A DNA stretch of 64,000 nt from Ignavibacteria bacterium (GCA_947491315.1 CANLII010000002.1:124001-188000), one strand, 5' to 3'. Positions 27,716 through 37,791 are shown, counted from the stretch's first letter. Program-made: numbers and translations. The notes: generated by a model from the sequence alone, not told the origin.

Positions 27716-30700
27716 ATGTCATTAAGACAAACCCTTCGTTCTTTTTGCATTGTTCTCTTTCTTTTTTCAATGTCACATATGATGGCAAGCACAAATATTC
27801 CACAAAAAGGAATATTTATCCCCAATGTGGGACAGTGGCCTGCAACTGTTCATTATATGGCTAAAACACCATCCATGAATGTATGGATAACTGAAAAAGG
27901 AATTGTTCATGACTTATATACAGTTGACCGTAATCCTCATGGATTGAAAACCAAAAAGGGTCATGCCTTTGAGATGACAATGCCCGGCGCATTGATTCCG
28001 AAGGGATTTGGAGAAGTTCAAAGTCCGACAATCGTGAATTATTTCAGAGGGAAGCATTCAAATGAATGGAGACTCAATGTCCCTACATATTCAACCGTTC
28101 GCATACCACAGGTATATGATGGGATTGATATCGTGTATTCATTTGATGGAGCAAATCCTCGTTATGATTTCCATGTACAGCCAGGAATTGATCCAGGTAA
28201 AATTATTTTGAATTTCACAGGTGCTGAAGCATCAGCTGGAAAAGACGGCGCGCTATCAATTAAGACTCGATTCGGTAGCATTGAACATGGTAAAATTCAT
28301 GCATTTCAATATGATGCATCCGGTTCAAAAGTCACAGTTCCTTGTTCATTCATCAAGTCAGAAAGAGGTTTTGTTTTCTCTTTGGCATCCTATGACAAGA
28401 ACAAAACATTGATCATTGATCCTCTTGTGTATAGCACATATCTTGGTAATGCCGGCGCTGATGCGATCAATGGAGTGGTCCTTGACAATGCTGGTAATGT
28501 TGTGGCAGCAGGGTCAACAGAAACAGAAGATTTACCTGTGATTACAGGTTCCTATGACACTCAGTATAATGGCGGAATTGACGGTGTAGTCATTCGTTAT
28601 TCTCCACAACTTCAAAATGTTATCAGTTTGACTTATTTAGGCGGTGGTGGTGATGACATCATCAATGCTGTAGCTATTGACTTCAATGGCGGAATTTTTG
28701 TTGGTGGTGAAACCGGTTCAACTAATTTTCCATTGTCAACTTCTTGGAAAGATGCATTCAAAGCTGGAATCGACGGATTCGTAGCGAAGCTTTCTTCCAA
28801 TGGTTCACAATTGGTCTATTCCAGTTATATCCCTGGGTCTTTGGATGAAAGAGTTCTTGCAATTGCTGCCAGACCAACCGGTGAATTGCTCGTTGGTGGT
28901 GTCACAAATTCATCCGATTATCCCAGAGACAATGGTGCATATCAAAATTTGAAAAAGGCATTGACTGATGGCTTTATGATGGAGTTCAGACCTTCAGGAT
29001 CACTCATCAATTTTGCAAGTTTTATCGGCGGTGATGGCGATGACCGAGTAACAGGTGTTGGTTATGATCCAAGTTATAATGCAATATTCATTGCCGGTAC
29101 CACAGGACAAGGAATTGCAAACGGAGCATATCCAACTATTGGAACTTGGCCGAACATAGACAATTCAAGAAGACCATGGGATAATACATTCAATCAAAAA
29201 GACGATGGATTTGTTGCCAAGTTTGGCATTTCAGGTACTCACTCAAGCGCGAACACTCAGTTTCTTGGCTATCTTGGTGGCAATGGAAATGATCGTATCA
29301 CAGGACTCACGCCGCTCGATGACGGTACTGTAGTAGTATGTGGTGAAACTGATTTTGGAACCGGATTAACAACATCATTTCCAATTGTTGGTACAAACGC
29401 ATCCTCAAAAGGTGGATTGGACATATTTGTGTCAAGAATTTCATCCAATGGTCGTGTACTTGTAAATTCCGGCGTCTTTGGAACTGCAGGAACTGAATCC
29501 GCAACAGCAGTTGACTTTATTCCCGGTACATCACAAATACTGCTTTCTGGCTGGACAAGTTCAAAAGATTTTAGCAGTAATAATATTGGTTCTAAAAATC
29601 CTGATGGTGGATATGGCGGTGGACCGAAAGACGGTGTAGTCATGAAACTCACCAATGATTTGTCCGAAGTCATTTACTCTTCTTATTACGGTGGTACAGG
29701 TGAAGATATCGTAAAAGCAATTGTCGAGACATCAAGAGGTGACTTCTTCTTTGGTGGAGTGACTACTTCACCCGATTTGGCAATGTTTCAAGAATCAAAC
29801 AATTCTACTCCAGGCACAGGAACAAATGGGTTTCTATCTAAATATGCATTTGGCAATCTTTCGATGAGTTCACCAAGTGCTTTTACTACTGTTTGTCCCG
29901 GAAGCAATATGAATTTTGCTTGGACAAAAGAAGGTTTGATCGCTTCAGAACTGGTTTCCATTCAATTATCTTCTGATGGTGGCAATACTTGGAATACTGT
30001 TGCCAAAGATCTCACCGGTGGAAATTTTCCTTGGAAGATTCCAGATGATTATGTTGGTGGTACTGTGTACAGAGCAAGAGTTATCAATGTTGCATCAGGT
30101 CTTCGTGATATAAGTGATACAACATTCAAGATTGGTGAGCCGACTATCATCACAGAACAACCCATCGGCGATTCACTTTGCCCAGGTTCACAATTCAGGC
30201 TTGCCGTAAAAGGCAATGGCAAAGGAACATATGAATGGAGATTCAAGGGCAATATCATTCAAGGTGCTCGTGATTCCGTATTGACTATTCCTGCTGTTAA
30301 GCCGACCGATGCGGGTGATTATGTGGCCACTGTCAATACAGGTTGCAAGGCAACTCAATCACAACCGGCAAGACTCTTTGTGAAGCCCACAACAAGAGTT
30401 ACAAATGAACCTCAAGGCGTCTCAATCACTTCAGGTTCTCCTCTTGAATTGAAGGTAGTTGCAGACGGCACAAAGCTTGAATATCAGTGGTATGTTGATG
30501 GCGCAAAAATCAATAATGCAACCGACTCGATGTATAGACTTCCTTCTACAAACACAGGTAATTCCGGCGATTATTTTGTAATCATTACAGGCGAATGCGG
30601 CATTGATACAAGTGCAGTTGCAAAAGTTGTGGTTAGTCCTCCAAGTTCAGTATCCGAATCTGTGAAAGAACAATCAAATGACATTCAAATCAAAGTATTT

Positions 30701-30934
30701 GGTCAGGATGCCAATGACATGCATTTCACCGTGAATTCTCTCAAAGCAGGAATGGCGTCCATCTCATTGATGTCAGGAACAGGTGAACTCATTCAACATG
30801 TATTTGAAGGTATGATCAATGCATCCGAAGTACATGAATATCGTTTGCCTTCAAGTTTGGCAAGCGGTTCATATTGGATCAATGTGAAGATTGGTGGCAT
30901 GTCTAATTCCAAACAATGCATCATCAAACAATAA
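27716..30934 (+). CDS. SBBP-repeat surface protein with DUF7948 and Ig-like domains, T9SS-exported
   Basis: 1072 residues. A signal peptide (~1-25) is followed by a DUF7948-type N-terminal domain (~33-235; PNVGQWPATVHYM) and about six or seven SBBP beta-propeller-like repeats (~240-700). These carry recurring GGxGDDxxNAVA and DGFVAKLSSNGSQLVYSSY patterns. Two Ig-like domains (~780-960, with YEWRFKGN and YQWYVDGA) precede a C-terminal sorting domain ending CIIKQ. Likely a cell-surface or released binding/adhesion protein; ligand unknown. It closes a three-gene run with the lipoprotein and the S8 protease and ends at a terminator. Confidence 0.87.
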   Translation: MSLRQTLRSFCIVLFLFSMSHMMASTNIPQKGIFIPNVGQWPATVHYMAKTPSMNVWITEKGIVHDLYTVDRNPHGLKTKKGHAFEMTMPGALIPKGFGEVQSPTIVNYFRGKHSNEWRLNVPTYSTVRIPQVYDGIDIVYSFDGANPRYDFHVQPGIDPGKIILNFTGAEASAGKDGALSIKTRFGSIEHGKIHAFQYDASGSKVTVPCSFIKSERGFVFSLASYDKNKTLIIDPLVYSTYLGNAGADAINGVVLDNAGNVVAAGSTETEDLPVITGSYDTQYNGGIDGVVIRYSPQLQNVISLTYLGGGGDDIINAVAIDFNGGIFVGGETGSTNFPLSTSWKDAFKAGIDGFVAKLSSNGSQLVYSSYIPGSLDERVLAIAARPTGELLVGGVTNSSDYPRDNGAYQNLKKALTDGFMMEFRPSGSLINFASFIGGDGDDRVTGVGYDPSYNAIFIAGTTGQGIANGAYPTIGTWPNIDNSRRPWDNTFNQKDDGFVAKFGISGTHSSANTQFLGYLGGNGNDRITGLTPLDDGTVVVCGETDFGTGLTTSFPIVGTNASSKGGLDIFVSRISSNGRVLVNSGVFGTAGTESATAVDFIPGTSQILLSGWTSSKDFSSNNIGSKNPDGGYGGGPKDGVVMKLTNDLSEVIYSSYYGGTGEDIVKAIVETSRGDFFFGGVTTSPDLAMFQESNNSTPGTGTNGFLSKYAFGNLSMSSPSAFTTVCPGSNMNFAWTKEGLIASELVSIQLSSDGGNTWNTVAKDLTGGNFPWKIPDDYVGGTVYRARVINVASGLRDISDTTFKIGEPTIITEQPIGDSLCPGSQFRLAVKGNGKGTYEWRFKGNIIQGARDSVLTIPAVKPTDAGDYVATVNTGCKATQSQPARLFVKPTTRVTNEPQGVSITSGSPLELKVVADGTKLEYQWYVDGAKINNATDSMYRLPSTNTGNSGDYFVIITGECGIDTSAVAKVVVSPPSSVSESVKEQSNDIQIKVFGQDANDMHFTVNSLKAGMASISLMSGTGELIQHVFEGMINASEVHEYRLPSSLASGSYWINVKIGGMSNSKQCIIKQ

Positions 30935-30958
30935 TTCTTGCAATGACATTGTAAGCTC

Positions 30959-30991
30959 TAGCCCGTGAATAATTTTCACGGGCTTTTTTAT
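30959..30991 (+). terminator. Rho-independent terminator after the SBBP gene
   Basis: The arms AGCCCGTGAA and TTTCACGGGCT around TAAT form a stable hairpin followed by TTTTTTATTG. It overlaps the end of the convergent DUF2851 gene. On the minus strand no T run follows. Confidence 0.92.
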
Positions 30992-31959
30992 TGTACGCTG
31001 ACATAATAATGAAGATATGCCGGATTATATTCTCCACAAGAAATCCCACCTGAATATTCAGTCCTTTGATATTCTAGAATTCCCTGCTGTTGCCACATGT
31101 ATTGCTGAGGAATATCTGGAAATCTTCTTGTGAGTGAGCGATACTGTGTGACGCTTCTTTGCAGCCAATACCATTCGATAAATTGCGCTCTATTCTCACT
31201 TTGAAGATTGACTAAAAATGGGTAAAAAACATTGACAAATAGTTCTGAAAAAAGGTGAGTATATATACCATTTCTTGATTGAATACTCAGTATTGTGAAA
31301 TCCATTGGAATTTCTGCACCATTCATGATTGCATGAATGATTGGAGAATGGATGAACAACTGTATGATAGCGCCGAGATCTTCAGATTGCACAAAAATCC
31401 TTCTTCTTTGATTCATCCTCTTCTTCAAGAACATCATGCAATATGCAATCAATTGCTCTTTGGGATCTGATATAGAAAACTCCAGCACATGCACTTCATT
31501 ACATCGTCGCATCAATCGACGGAATGCATAATCTTGCAAATCATCCAAATTAGTAAGGGAAACATATGCGACTTTTGACTGTATGGCAGAGATTTCATCG
31601 TGAGGAATAATCAGGGTTTCTTTGGCGACATGAACATTGATGTCTTGCTTACAAACAATATGCAATAGGACATCCGCATATCTTGGATCCAAATGATGTT
31701 TATGTGAAAACCAATCAGACGCAATCTTATGGAATTCACCTTTGCCAATCATCAATTCCCCATTGATCAGCATAGCCATATCCAAGAAGTCCGGACCCGG
31801 ATAAGGATTTATTCGTCCCGGATTCAAGATGTGAATGGTTCTCCCTGAAACACCTTGCATCACCTGATTTGCACCAATCAACAATTCATGCAGTTTGATC
31901 TGCATTTGTCGTTCATGTAGTATATCCGATTCTTTCTTTATAGAATTTTGCCGCTTCAT
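30988..31959 (-). CDS. DUF2851 family protein
   Basis: A conserved FCB-group protein of unknown function. The family core is clear: NPGRINPYPGPDFLDMAMLINGELMIGKGEFH and then WFSHKHHLDPRYADVLLHIV. The start is uncertain because the frame runs far into pyrF. ATG 31959 keeps the N-terminal ESDILHERQ segment that aligns with family members and has GGGGAG about 7 bases upstream; it overlaps pyrF by 47 bases. The ATG at 31905 (MQIKLHELL) would avoid the overlap but trims the conserved start. It is last in a minus-strand run with the OmpA-like lipoprotein and pyrF. Confidence 0.8.
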   Translation of the reverse strand: MKRQNSIKKESDILHERQMQIKLHELLIGANQVMQGVSGRTIHILNPGRINPYPGPDFLDMAMLINGELMIGKGEFHKIASDWFSHKHHLDPRYADVLLHIVCKQDINVHVAKETLIIPHDEISAIQSKVAYVSLTNLDDLQDYAFRRLMRRCNEVHVLEFSISDPKEQLIAYCMMFLKKRMNQRRRIFVQSEDLGAIIQLFIHSPIIHAIMNGAEIPMDFTILSIQSRNGIYTHLFSELFVNVFYPFLVNLQSENRAQFIEWYWLQRSVTQYRSLTRRFPDIPQQYMWQQQGILEYQRTEYSGGISCGEYNPAYLHYYVSVQ

Positions 31960-32710
31960 GTGCTTTCTCCCCAAATTGTTCGCCTGCCCCGGCATACTGG
32001 ATTCCCCTTGAAACATTGATGAAGACCGGACCATTTCCATTGGCCTTCATTATTGCATCTATATCTCCACCTTGTGCTCCTATTCCAGGTATGAGCAATA
32101 CCGCATCGGATGCATATTGTCTAATCAATGCAAGTTCATCCGGATGCGTTGCTCCAATCACAAATCCAATGGATGCATTTGTTTTCCATGACAATACTGT
32201 CTCAATCACATGTTGATATATTGGTTTACCATCGGAAATCAATCGCTGAAAATCAGATGATCCCGGATTTGAAGTGAGAGCCAACACAATCACCATGCGG
32301 TCTTCCCTTTCAAGGAAAGGAGCCAAAGAATCATATCCCATATATGGATTCACGGTGATCGCATCGCAATTCAAATCATCGAAGACAGCTCGAGCATAAG
32401 CCGCTGAGGTATTTCCGATATCTGCTCTTTTTGCATCAGCAATGGTAAATATCTCATGTGGAATTGCCTCAATGGTTTGCTTGAGTGCTTCCCAACCGCT
32501 TATTCCATATTGCTCATAGAAAGCGGTATTGATTTTATATGCACTTGCAAATTCACTTGTGGCATCAATGATTTGCTTATTAAAAGAAAGAATTGGAGAT
32601 TCAAGTCCATGCAAATGATCGGGAATCTTTGACAATTCGGTATCCAGACCAATGCATAATCTTGAAGCAATTTCAGACTGTCTTGCGATCATTTTATCAA
32701 ATGCATTCAT
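31913..32710 (-). CDS. pyrF: Orotidine 5'-phosphate decarboxylase (type 2)
   Basis: It makes UMP, the last step of pyrimidine synthesis. The N-terminal RLCIGLDTELSKIPDHL and the catalytic DAKRADIGNTSAAYA (Lys/Asp network) identify the longer type 2 (PyrF2) form; 265 residues fits that class. Other marks are TVNPYMGYDSL, VIGATHPDEL and PGIGAQGGD. It lies four bases after the OmpA-like gene and overlaps the following DUF2851 gene. Confidence 0.95.
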   Translation of the reverse strand: MNAFDKMIARQSEIASRLCIGLDTELSKIPDHLHGLESPILSFNKQIIDATSEFASAYKINTAFYEQYGISGWEALKQTIEAIPHEIFTIADAKRADIGNTSAAYARAVFDDLNCDAITVNPYMGYDSLAPFLEREDRMVIVLALTSNPGSSDFQRLISDGKPIYQHVIETVLSWKTNASIGFVIGATHPDELALIRQYASDAVLLIPGIGAQGGDIDAIMKANGNGPVFINVSRGIQYAGAGEQFGEKAHEAAKFYKERIGYTT

Positions 32711-32714
32711 TGTT

Positions 32715-33590
32715 TTATTTCACCAAGTTGAATAAATCATCAAGTTTCGGACTCAGTATGATTTCGGTTCTTCTGTTCTTTGCTCGGGCCTCTTGAGTAT
32801 CAGCTTCATCAGTGGGCATAAATTCGCTTCTACCGGACGCAATGATTCGCTTGGGATCAATACCATTCTCAATGGTGAGAATCCTTGCAACTTCAGTGGA
32901 ACGCAATACACTCAAATCCCAATTGTCCGCAATGCGCGCATTATTGATTGGCTTATTATCCGTATGACCTTCAATCATGATGGAAATATCGGTTTGCTGA
33001 GAGAGAACCATGGCCAATTGTGATAATGCATCCCGTCCTCTTTGATCAATAACCGTTGAACCAGATTTGAATAATAGTTGATTGGACATTTTCACATACA
33101 CTTTTCCATTCTTGACTTCGATTTCAAGTCCACTGTCTTTAAAACCCAAAAGCGATTGCTCAACTCTCTCACGAAGTGCATTCATCGAAGAATCTCTTTG
33201 CTTGATAAGCGATTGCAATTCCCTGAGTTTTGATTCTCTTTCAAAGAGATCTTCTTCTGCTTTCTCCAATTGAGTCAAAAGACTCTTGATTTCTTCAGAA
33301 CTCGATTTTGTGGCTTGTTCAACTTGTTGTTCAAGAGAGCGTACTTTCTCTTTACATATCCGAATTTCTTCATTCACATCAGCAATAATTGCAAGATTTC
33401 CCGCATTGCTGGATGAAACTTGATTTTTCTCATTTATCACACCTTGAAGCACTTTCTGCAAAGAATCTGTTTTTTGCACCTGAGCATCATATGTTGAGGT
33501 AGAAACACAAGAAGATGAAGAAAGAATGAACAATAATCCAAAGAACATATGCACTGTATACAGTAAATGTTTGCCGCTTTGCTTTTTCAT
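32715..33590 (-). CDS. OmpA-family lipoprotein with coiled coil
   Basis: 291 residues. The N-terminal hydrophobic segment ends in a lipobox-like SSSSC (near residue 28). Residues ~35-150 are strongly charged and heptad-like, so probably a coiled coil. The C-terminal ~130 residues are an OmpA-like peptidoglycan-binding domain (FKSGSTVIDQRG, IEGHTDNKPI, WDLSVLRSTEVARIL, NRRTEI). It should tether the outer membrane to peptidoglycan. The layout lipobox, coiled coil, OmpA is like that of motility- or envelope-linked anchors in Bacteroidota; a specific partner is not evident. Confidence 0.9.
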   Translation of the reverse strand: MKKQSGKHLLYTVHMFFGLLFILSSSSCVSTSTYDAQVQKTDSLQKVLQGVINEKNQVSSSNAGNLAIIADVNEEIRICKEKVRSLEQQVEQATKSSSEEIKSLLTQLEKAEEDLFERESKLRELQSLIKQRDSSMNALRERVEQSLLGFKDSGLEIEVKNGKVYVKMSNQLLFKSGSTVIDQRGRDALSQLAMVLSQQTDISIMIEGHTDNKPINNARIADNWDLSVLRSTEVARILTIENGIDPKRIIASGRSEFMPTDEADTQEARAKNRRTEIILSPKLDDLFNLVK

Positions 33591-33709
33591 GATAATTCTA
33601 TCTAATGGATTGATTGTTGATTGTTGTAAATTTACGGATTATTCTATGAGCTTTCTAAGCAAGTATCATACTGAGTCACAGAAAAGACTCCCAATTCTTA
33701 CCGCAGAAC

Positions 33710-34723
33710 ATGAATATGTCACATTCAAGTCTGGAAAAAAATCAAGCATTACCTTCATTGATTTCAGATATTCAATCAGGTAATCGAAGAGCTTTGTCCA
33801 AAGCCATTTCACTCGCAGAGAGTTCTTTGGATGAAGATCGCATCCTGACTGAACAGTTATTACAATCGATTTTACCGGTCACAGGAAAGGCCAAAAGAAT
33901 CGGAATCACGGGAAGTCCGGGTGCTGGAAAATCCACATTTATTGAAACATTTGGTTTGGCATGCATCGAGAAAGGTGAGAAAGTAGCTGTATTGGCCATT
34001 GATCCGAGTAGTCAATCTCATGGCGGGAGCATTTTGGGTGACAAAGTACGGATGCCTGTATTGGCTAGATCCGAGCAAGCATATATTCGGCCTTCGCCTT
34101 CCCGATTGACATTGGGCGGAGTTTCTAATGCAACCCGTGAAGCACTTCTTTTATGCGAAGCGGCCGGATTCACTACTATTCTCATTGAAACGGTTGGTGT
34201 TGGACAATCCGAGGTTGAGGTGCGATCAATGACCGATCTTTTCTTGCTCCTAACAATGCCAATGGCTGGTGATGAAGTGCAAGGAATCAAAAGGGGAATC
34301 ATGGAATTGGCAGATATCATCTTCATCAACAAATCTGATGGTGATTTGGTGTCTTTTGCAGATTTGTCCAAATCCCAAATCCAAAGCGCTCTCACGCTCA
34401 TGCATTCCCCAACACAGGATTGGAATGTTCAAGCAATGACTGGATCGGGATTGCATGGCAATGGCATATCGGAATTATTGCAAAAATGTACTGATTTCTT
34501 TGAGATATCAGCCCCACATCATCATACAATAGCCGAGCGCAGAAATTTGCAGAATCAGGAATGGTTTGAGCTTGCATTTCACAGAGAACTGATACTGTGG
34601 GCAGATAAGCAAGAATCAATCAAAAAAGCCAAAATAGAGGCCATACAGCATATCACAAATGGCATAACTGTTCCAAGTATGACTGCAAGAGCAATAGTCA
34701 AGACACATCTGCATTCGGATTGA
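33710..34723 (+). CDS. meaB: MeaB/ArgK-type G3E GTPase
   Basis: A metallochaperone GTPase that protects and loads methylmalonyl-CoA mutase with adenosylcobalamin. The P-loop is GSPGAGKS (residues ~67-74); LAIDPSSQSHGGSILGDKVRM and ETVGVGQSEVEV are MeaB/ArgK signatures, and NKSDGD is the guanine-specificity motif. 337 residues is typical. No mutase gene is in the window, so its client is expected elsewhere. An inner ATG at 33716 is a possible alternative start. Confidence 0.92.
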   Translation: MNMSHSSLEKNQALPSLISDIQSGNRRALSKAISLAESSLDEDRILTEQLLQSILPVTGKAKRIGITGSPGAGKSTFIETFGLACIEKGEKVAVLAIDPSSQSHGGSILGDKVRMPVLARSEQAYIRPSPSRLTLGGVSNATREALLLCEAAGFTTILIETVGVGQSEVEVRSMTDLFLLLTMPMAGDEVQGIKRGIMELADIIFINKSDGDLVSFADLSKSQIQSALTLMHSPTQDWNVQAMTGSGLHGNGISELLQKCTDFFEISAPHHHTIAERRNLQNQEWFELAFHRELILWADKQESIKKAKIEAIQHITNGITVPSMTARAIVKTHLHSD

Positions 34724-34752
34724 GGACAGCATCCTATTTCAAGTCAAAACGG

Positions 34753-34760
34753 TATCTTTG
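34753..34760 (+). promoter_or_regulatory. Likely -7 element before thrS
   Basis: TATCTTTG matches TAnnTTTG and is 22 bases before the thrS ATG. No TTG is present at the usual upstream distance. Confidence 0.35.
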
Positions 34761-34781
34761 CAATCATTTTTACTCTAGATT

Positions 34782-36701
34782 ATGTCAATGAACATTACAT
34801 TTCCAGACGGAACAGTCAAGCAATTCTCCGAATATTCAACCGGTAAAGATATCGCAATGTCAATCTCAGAGGGTTTGGCAAGGAATGCACTCGGGATTTT
34901 TGTCAATGATATCCCCTATGATTTATCAAGACCAATTTCGCAAGATGCGACAATCCGGATTGTCACCTGGAATGATGATGAAGGAAAACAAATCTTCTGG
35001 CATTCCACGGCCCATCTCATGGCTGAAGCTCTTGAAGCATTATATCCCGGTGTAAAATTCGGTATTGGTCCTTCCATTGAAGCAGGTTTTTATTATGATA
35101 TAGACCTTCCCAATGGTATGAAAATATCCGTGGAAGATTTACCAAAAATCGAACAGAAAATGAAAGAATTGGTGAAAGCCGATTCTCCCTTTATCCGCAA
35201 AGAGATTTCATGGGAAGATGCAATGGCATATTTCACTGAAAAAGGTGATGAATATAAATTGGAATTGCTCGATGGACTGAAAGATTCTGAAATCACTTTC
35301 TATTCTCAGGGTGGATTCACGGATCTTTGTCGTGGAACACATGTGCCATCCACAGGAACTTTGAAATATCCAAAATTACTCTCTGTAGCTGGTGCATATT
35401 GGCGCGGAGATTCCTCACGAAATCAATTGACTCGCATTTATGGAATTGCATTTCCCAAGAAAGACCAATTGGAAGAATTCATCAAGATGCGTGAAGAAGC
35501 TGAGAAAAGAGATCATCGCAAAATTGGGAAAGAACTCGAATTATTCATGATTTCTCCGATGATTGGTGGCGGCCTTCCTATATGGCTTCCCAATGGAACG
35601 GTGATTCGCAGAACTCTCGAAGATTTTCTTCGTAAAGAGCAAGTCAAGAGGGGCTATCAAGAAGTAATCACTCCCCATATTGGTCGTTTGCAATTGTATA
35701 AAACCAGTGGACATTATCCCTATTATGCAGATTCACAATTCACACCGATAGCGGTTGATGATGAAGAATATTTGCTAAAACCGATGAACTGTCCACATCA
35801 TCATCAAATCTATGCTTCAAAACCACGCTCATATCGAGATCTTCCCGTTCGATTGTCTGAATTTGGAACCGTTTATCGTTATGAGCAATCAGGTGAATTG
35901 AATGGTCTGTCCAGAGTTCGTGGATTTACTCAGGATGATGCACATATTTATTGCACTGAAGATCAACTCAGACATGAAATCAAACAAGTGATAGAGATAA
36001 CGCAAAAGGTTTTCACAACCTTCGGCATGGATGTAAGTACGAGATTATCCTTCAGAGATGATAACCCAGATAAATACGGTGGAGAACTCGAACATTGGGA
36101 GAGAGCGCAAAAAGAGATTAAAGATGTTGCTGATGAAATGCAATTGGAATATTTTATTGGTCTTGGAGAAGCGGCTTTTTATGGTCCGAAGATAGATTTC
36201 ATCGTGCGTGATGCGATTGGAAGAAAATGGCAATTAGGCACGGTTCAAGTGGATTATGTCATGCCTGAGAGATTTCAATTGGAATATACCGGTGCGGATA
36301 ATTCAAAGCATCGTCCGGTGATTATTCATCGAGCGCCCTTTGGATCAATGGAAAGATTTTTGTCCATATTGATTGAACATTATGCTGGTAATTTCCCATT
36401 CTGGATTTCACCGATTCAAATTTCCATTCTTCCAATCAGTGATGAGCAGCATGGATATGCACAAGAATTAACCGCGCTTTTTGAATCCAAAGGTTATCGC
36501 GTAAAAACAGATCTCAGAAATGAGAAGATATCTCGGAAGGTTGCAGAGAGCGAACAGAAGAAAATTCCTTATGCACTTGTGCTTGGAAAGAGAGAACAGG
36601 AATTACGACAGGTTTCTGTTCGTGAACATGGAGTGGGTGATTTAGGCGCTAAATCTCTTGAGGAAATTGAAGCATTGTTTGCTTCACTCATGATTGATTA
36701 A
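34782..36701 (+). CDS. thrS: Threonyl-tRNA synthetase
   Basis: It charges tRNA-Thr. Domain order is normal: TGS (~1-62; ITFPDGTVKQF), editing domain with HSTAH and CRGTH, class II catalytic core (~270-535) with the zinc Cys in MNCPHHH, motif 2 RYEQSGELNGLSRVRGFTQD and motif 3 APFGSMERF, then the anticodon-binding domain. At 639 residues it is full length. It ends four bases inside the convergent prenyl synthase gene. Confidence 0.97.
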   Translation: MSMNITFPDGTVKQFSEYSTGKDIAMSISEGLARNALGIFVNDIPYDLSRPISQDATIRIVTWNDDEGKQIFWHSTAHLMAEALEALYPGVKFGIGPSIEAGFYYDIDLPNGMKISVEDLPKIEQKMKELVKADSPFIRKEISWEDAMAYFTEKGDEYKLELLDGLKDSEITFYSQGGFTDLCRGTHVPSTGTLKYPKLLSVAGAYWRGDSSRNQLTRIYGIAFPKKDQLEEFIKMREEAEKRDHRKIGKELELFMISPMIGGGLPIWLPNGTVIRRTLEDFLRKEQVKRGYQEVITPHIGRLQLYKTSGHYPYYADSQFTPIAVDDEEYLLKPMNCPHHHQIYASKPRSYRDLPVRLSEFGTVYRYEQSGELNGLSRVRGFTQDDAHIYCTEDQLRHEIKQVIEITQKVFTTFGMDVSTRLSFRDDNPDKYGGELEHWERAQKEIKDVADEMQLEYFIGLGEAAFYGPKIDFIVRDAIGRKWQLGTVQVDYVMPERFQLEYTGADNSKHRPVIIHRAPFGSMERFLSILIEHYAGNFPFWISPIQISILPISDEQHGYAQELTALFESKGYRVKTDLRNEKISRKVAESEQKKIPYALVLGKREQELRQVSVREHGVGDLGAKSLEEIEALFASLMID

Positions 36702-37723
36702 GTTGTTCTAACTGCCATTTTCTGCGCTATGACTTCTAGTCCACGCGTACCATCATTCTCCGGCAACATCGAAAGCACCGATTGAGCAGCGCCAATATGG
36801 GATTGAACTGCATGAATGGCATCTTCGATTATGCCATGTCTTTTAAATATGTCAATTGCCAAAGGTATCTCTTCTTTTGAGATGCCTTTGTTATTTATAT
36901 AGGTATTTATGAATTCAGCATCGGGTCCTTCTTTGATGACTTCATTTGCTCTCACGATGAAATAGCTTTTCTTCCCTTCAATCAAATCCTGACCCGTTAA
37001 TTTTCCGAATTCTTTGCTTTCCGACAATAAATCCAATACATCATCCTGCACTTGGAATGCAATTCCGAGATGATAGGAATATGTATTTAGCGCTGTCACT
37101 TGCAATTGAGTGGCATTGGCATAAAGTCCACCAATGACGGCAGAGAGTTCTATCAGTCTTGCAGTCTTCATTTCTATCATGGTTAAATACTCTTCCATGC
37201 TTACAATTGACTTTTGTTGAAATTCCAAGTCATGAGCTTGACCTTCGCAGACATCTATGAGACCTTGCGTAAATCTCGACATGATTTCCATGCCACGAGG
37301 TGAGTCTTTAATTTCATTGATGAGTAATCTATAGGCAATTCCCATCATGACATCGCCACTTAAAATAGCAGATGCTTCATCCCATTTCACATGTACTGTT
37401 TCTCTACCTCTTCTCAAAGGTGATCTATCCATGATATCATCATGAACCAATGTAAAATTATGGAGTATTTCCAGTGCGGCCCCGCAACCTGAGGCTTGCT
37501 CAGGATCACCACCGATGCTTTCACAAGCGAGCATGGTCAAAATTGGTCTTAGTCTTTTCCCACCGGCAGAAAATATGTATTCTATTGGATCATATAAGGT
37601 GGCAGGTCGAGCTCCACTGTATGAATCAGCAATATGTTCATCAATGAGCGCACGGAATGATGCAAGCTTATCATTAAACTGTTGGGTATGAATTGTATTT
37701 GATTCCATAGGATAGCTGTGCAT
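36698..37723 (-). CDS. Polyprenyl (geranylgeranyl/farnesyl) diphosphate synthase
   Basis: A trans-isoprenyl diphosphate synthase that condenses IPP with allylic diphosphates. The first Asp-rich motif is DDIMD followed by RRGRETVH; the second is QVQDDVLDL. The residues just before the first motif (LHNFTLVHDD) are small to medium-sized, which does not settle the chain length. GGKRLRP is near residue 55. 341 residues. Start at 37723 or 37708 (MESNTIH). It ends the minus-strand run that begins with the PFK homologue, 68 bases after the HAD gene. Confidence 0.9.
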   Translation of the reverse strand: MHSYPMESNTIHTQQFNDKLASFRALIDEHIADSYSGARPATLYDPIEYIFSAGGKRLRPILTMLACESIGGDPEQASGCGAALEILHNFTLVHDDIMDRSPLRRGRETVHVKWDEASAILSGDVMMGIAYRLLINEIKDSPRGMEIMSRFTQGLIDVCEGQAHDLEFQQKSIVSMEEYLTMIEMKTARLIELSAVIGGLYANATQLQVTALNTYSYHLGIAFQVQDDVLDLLSESKEFGKLTGQDLIEGKKSYFIVRANEVIKEGPDAEFINTYINNKGISKEEIPLAIDIFKRHGIIEDAIHAVQSHIGAAQSVLSMLPENDGTRGLEVIAQKMAVRTT

Positions 37724-37791
37724 GTGCTTGTTTCGGACAATTTAAATAATTTAATTTTGCAAACCCGAAAACAAATCAGCATGTTCCCACA

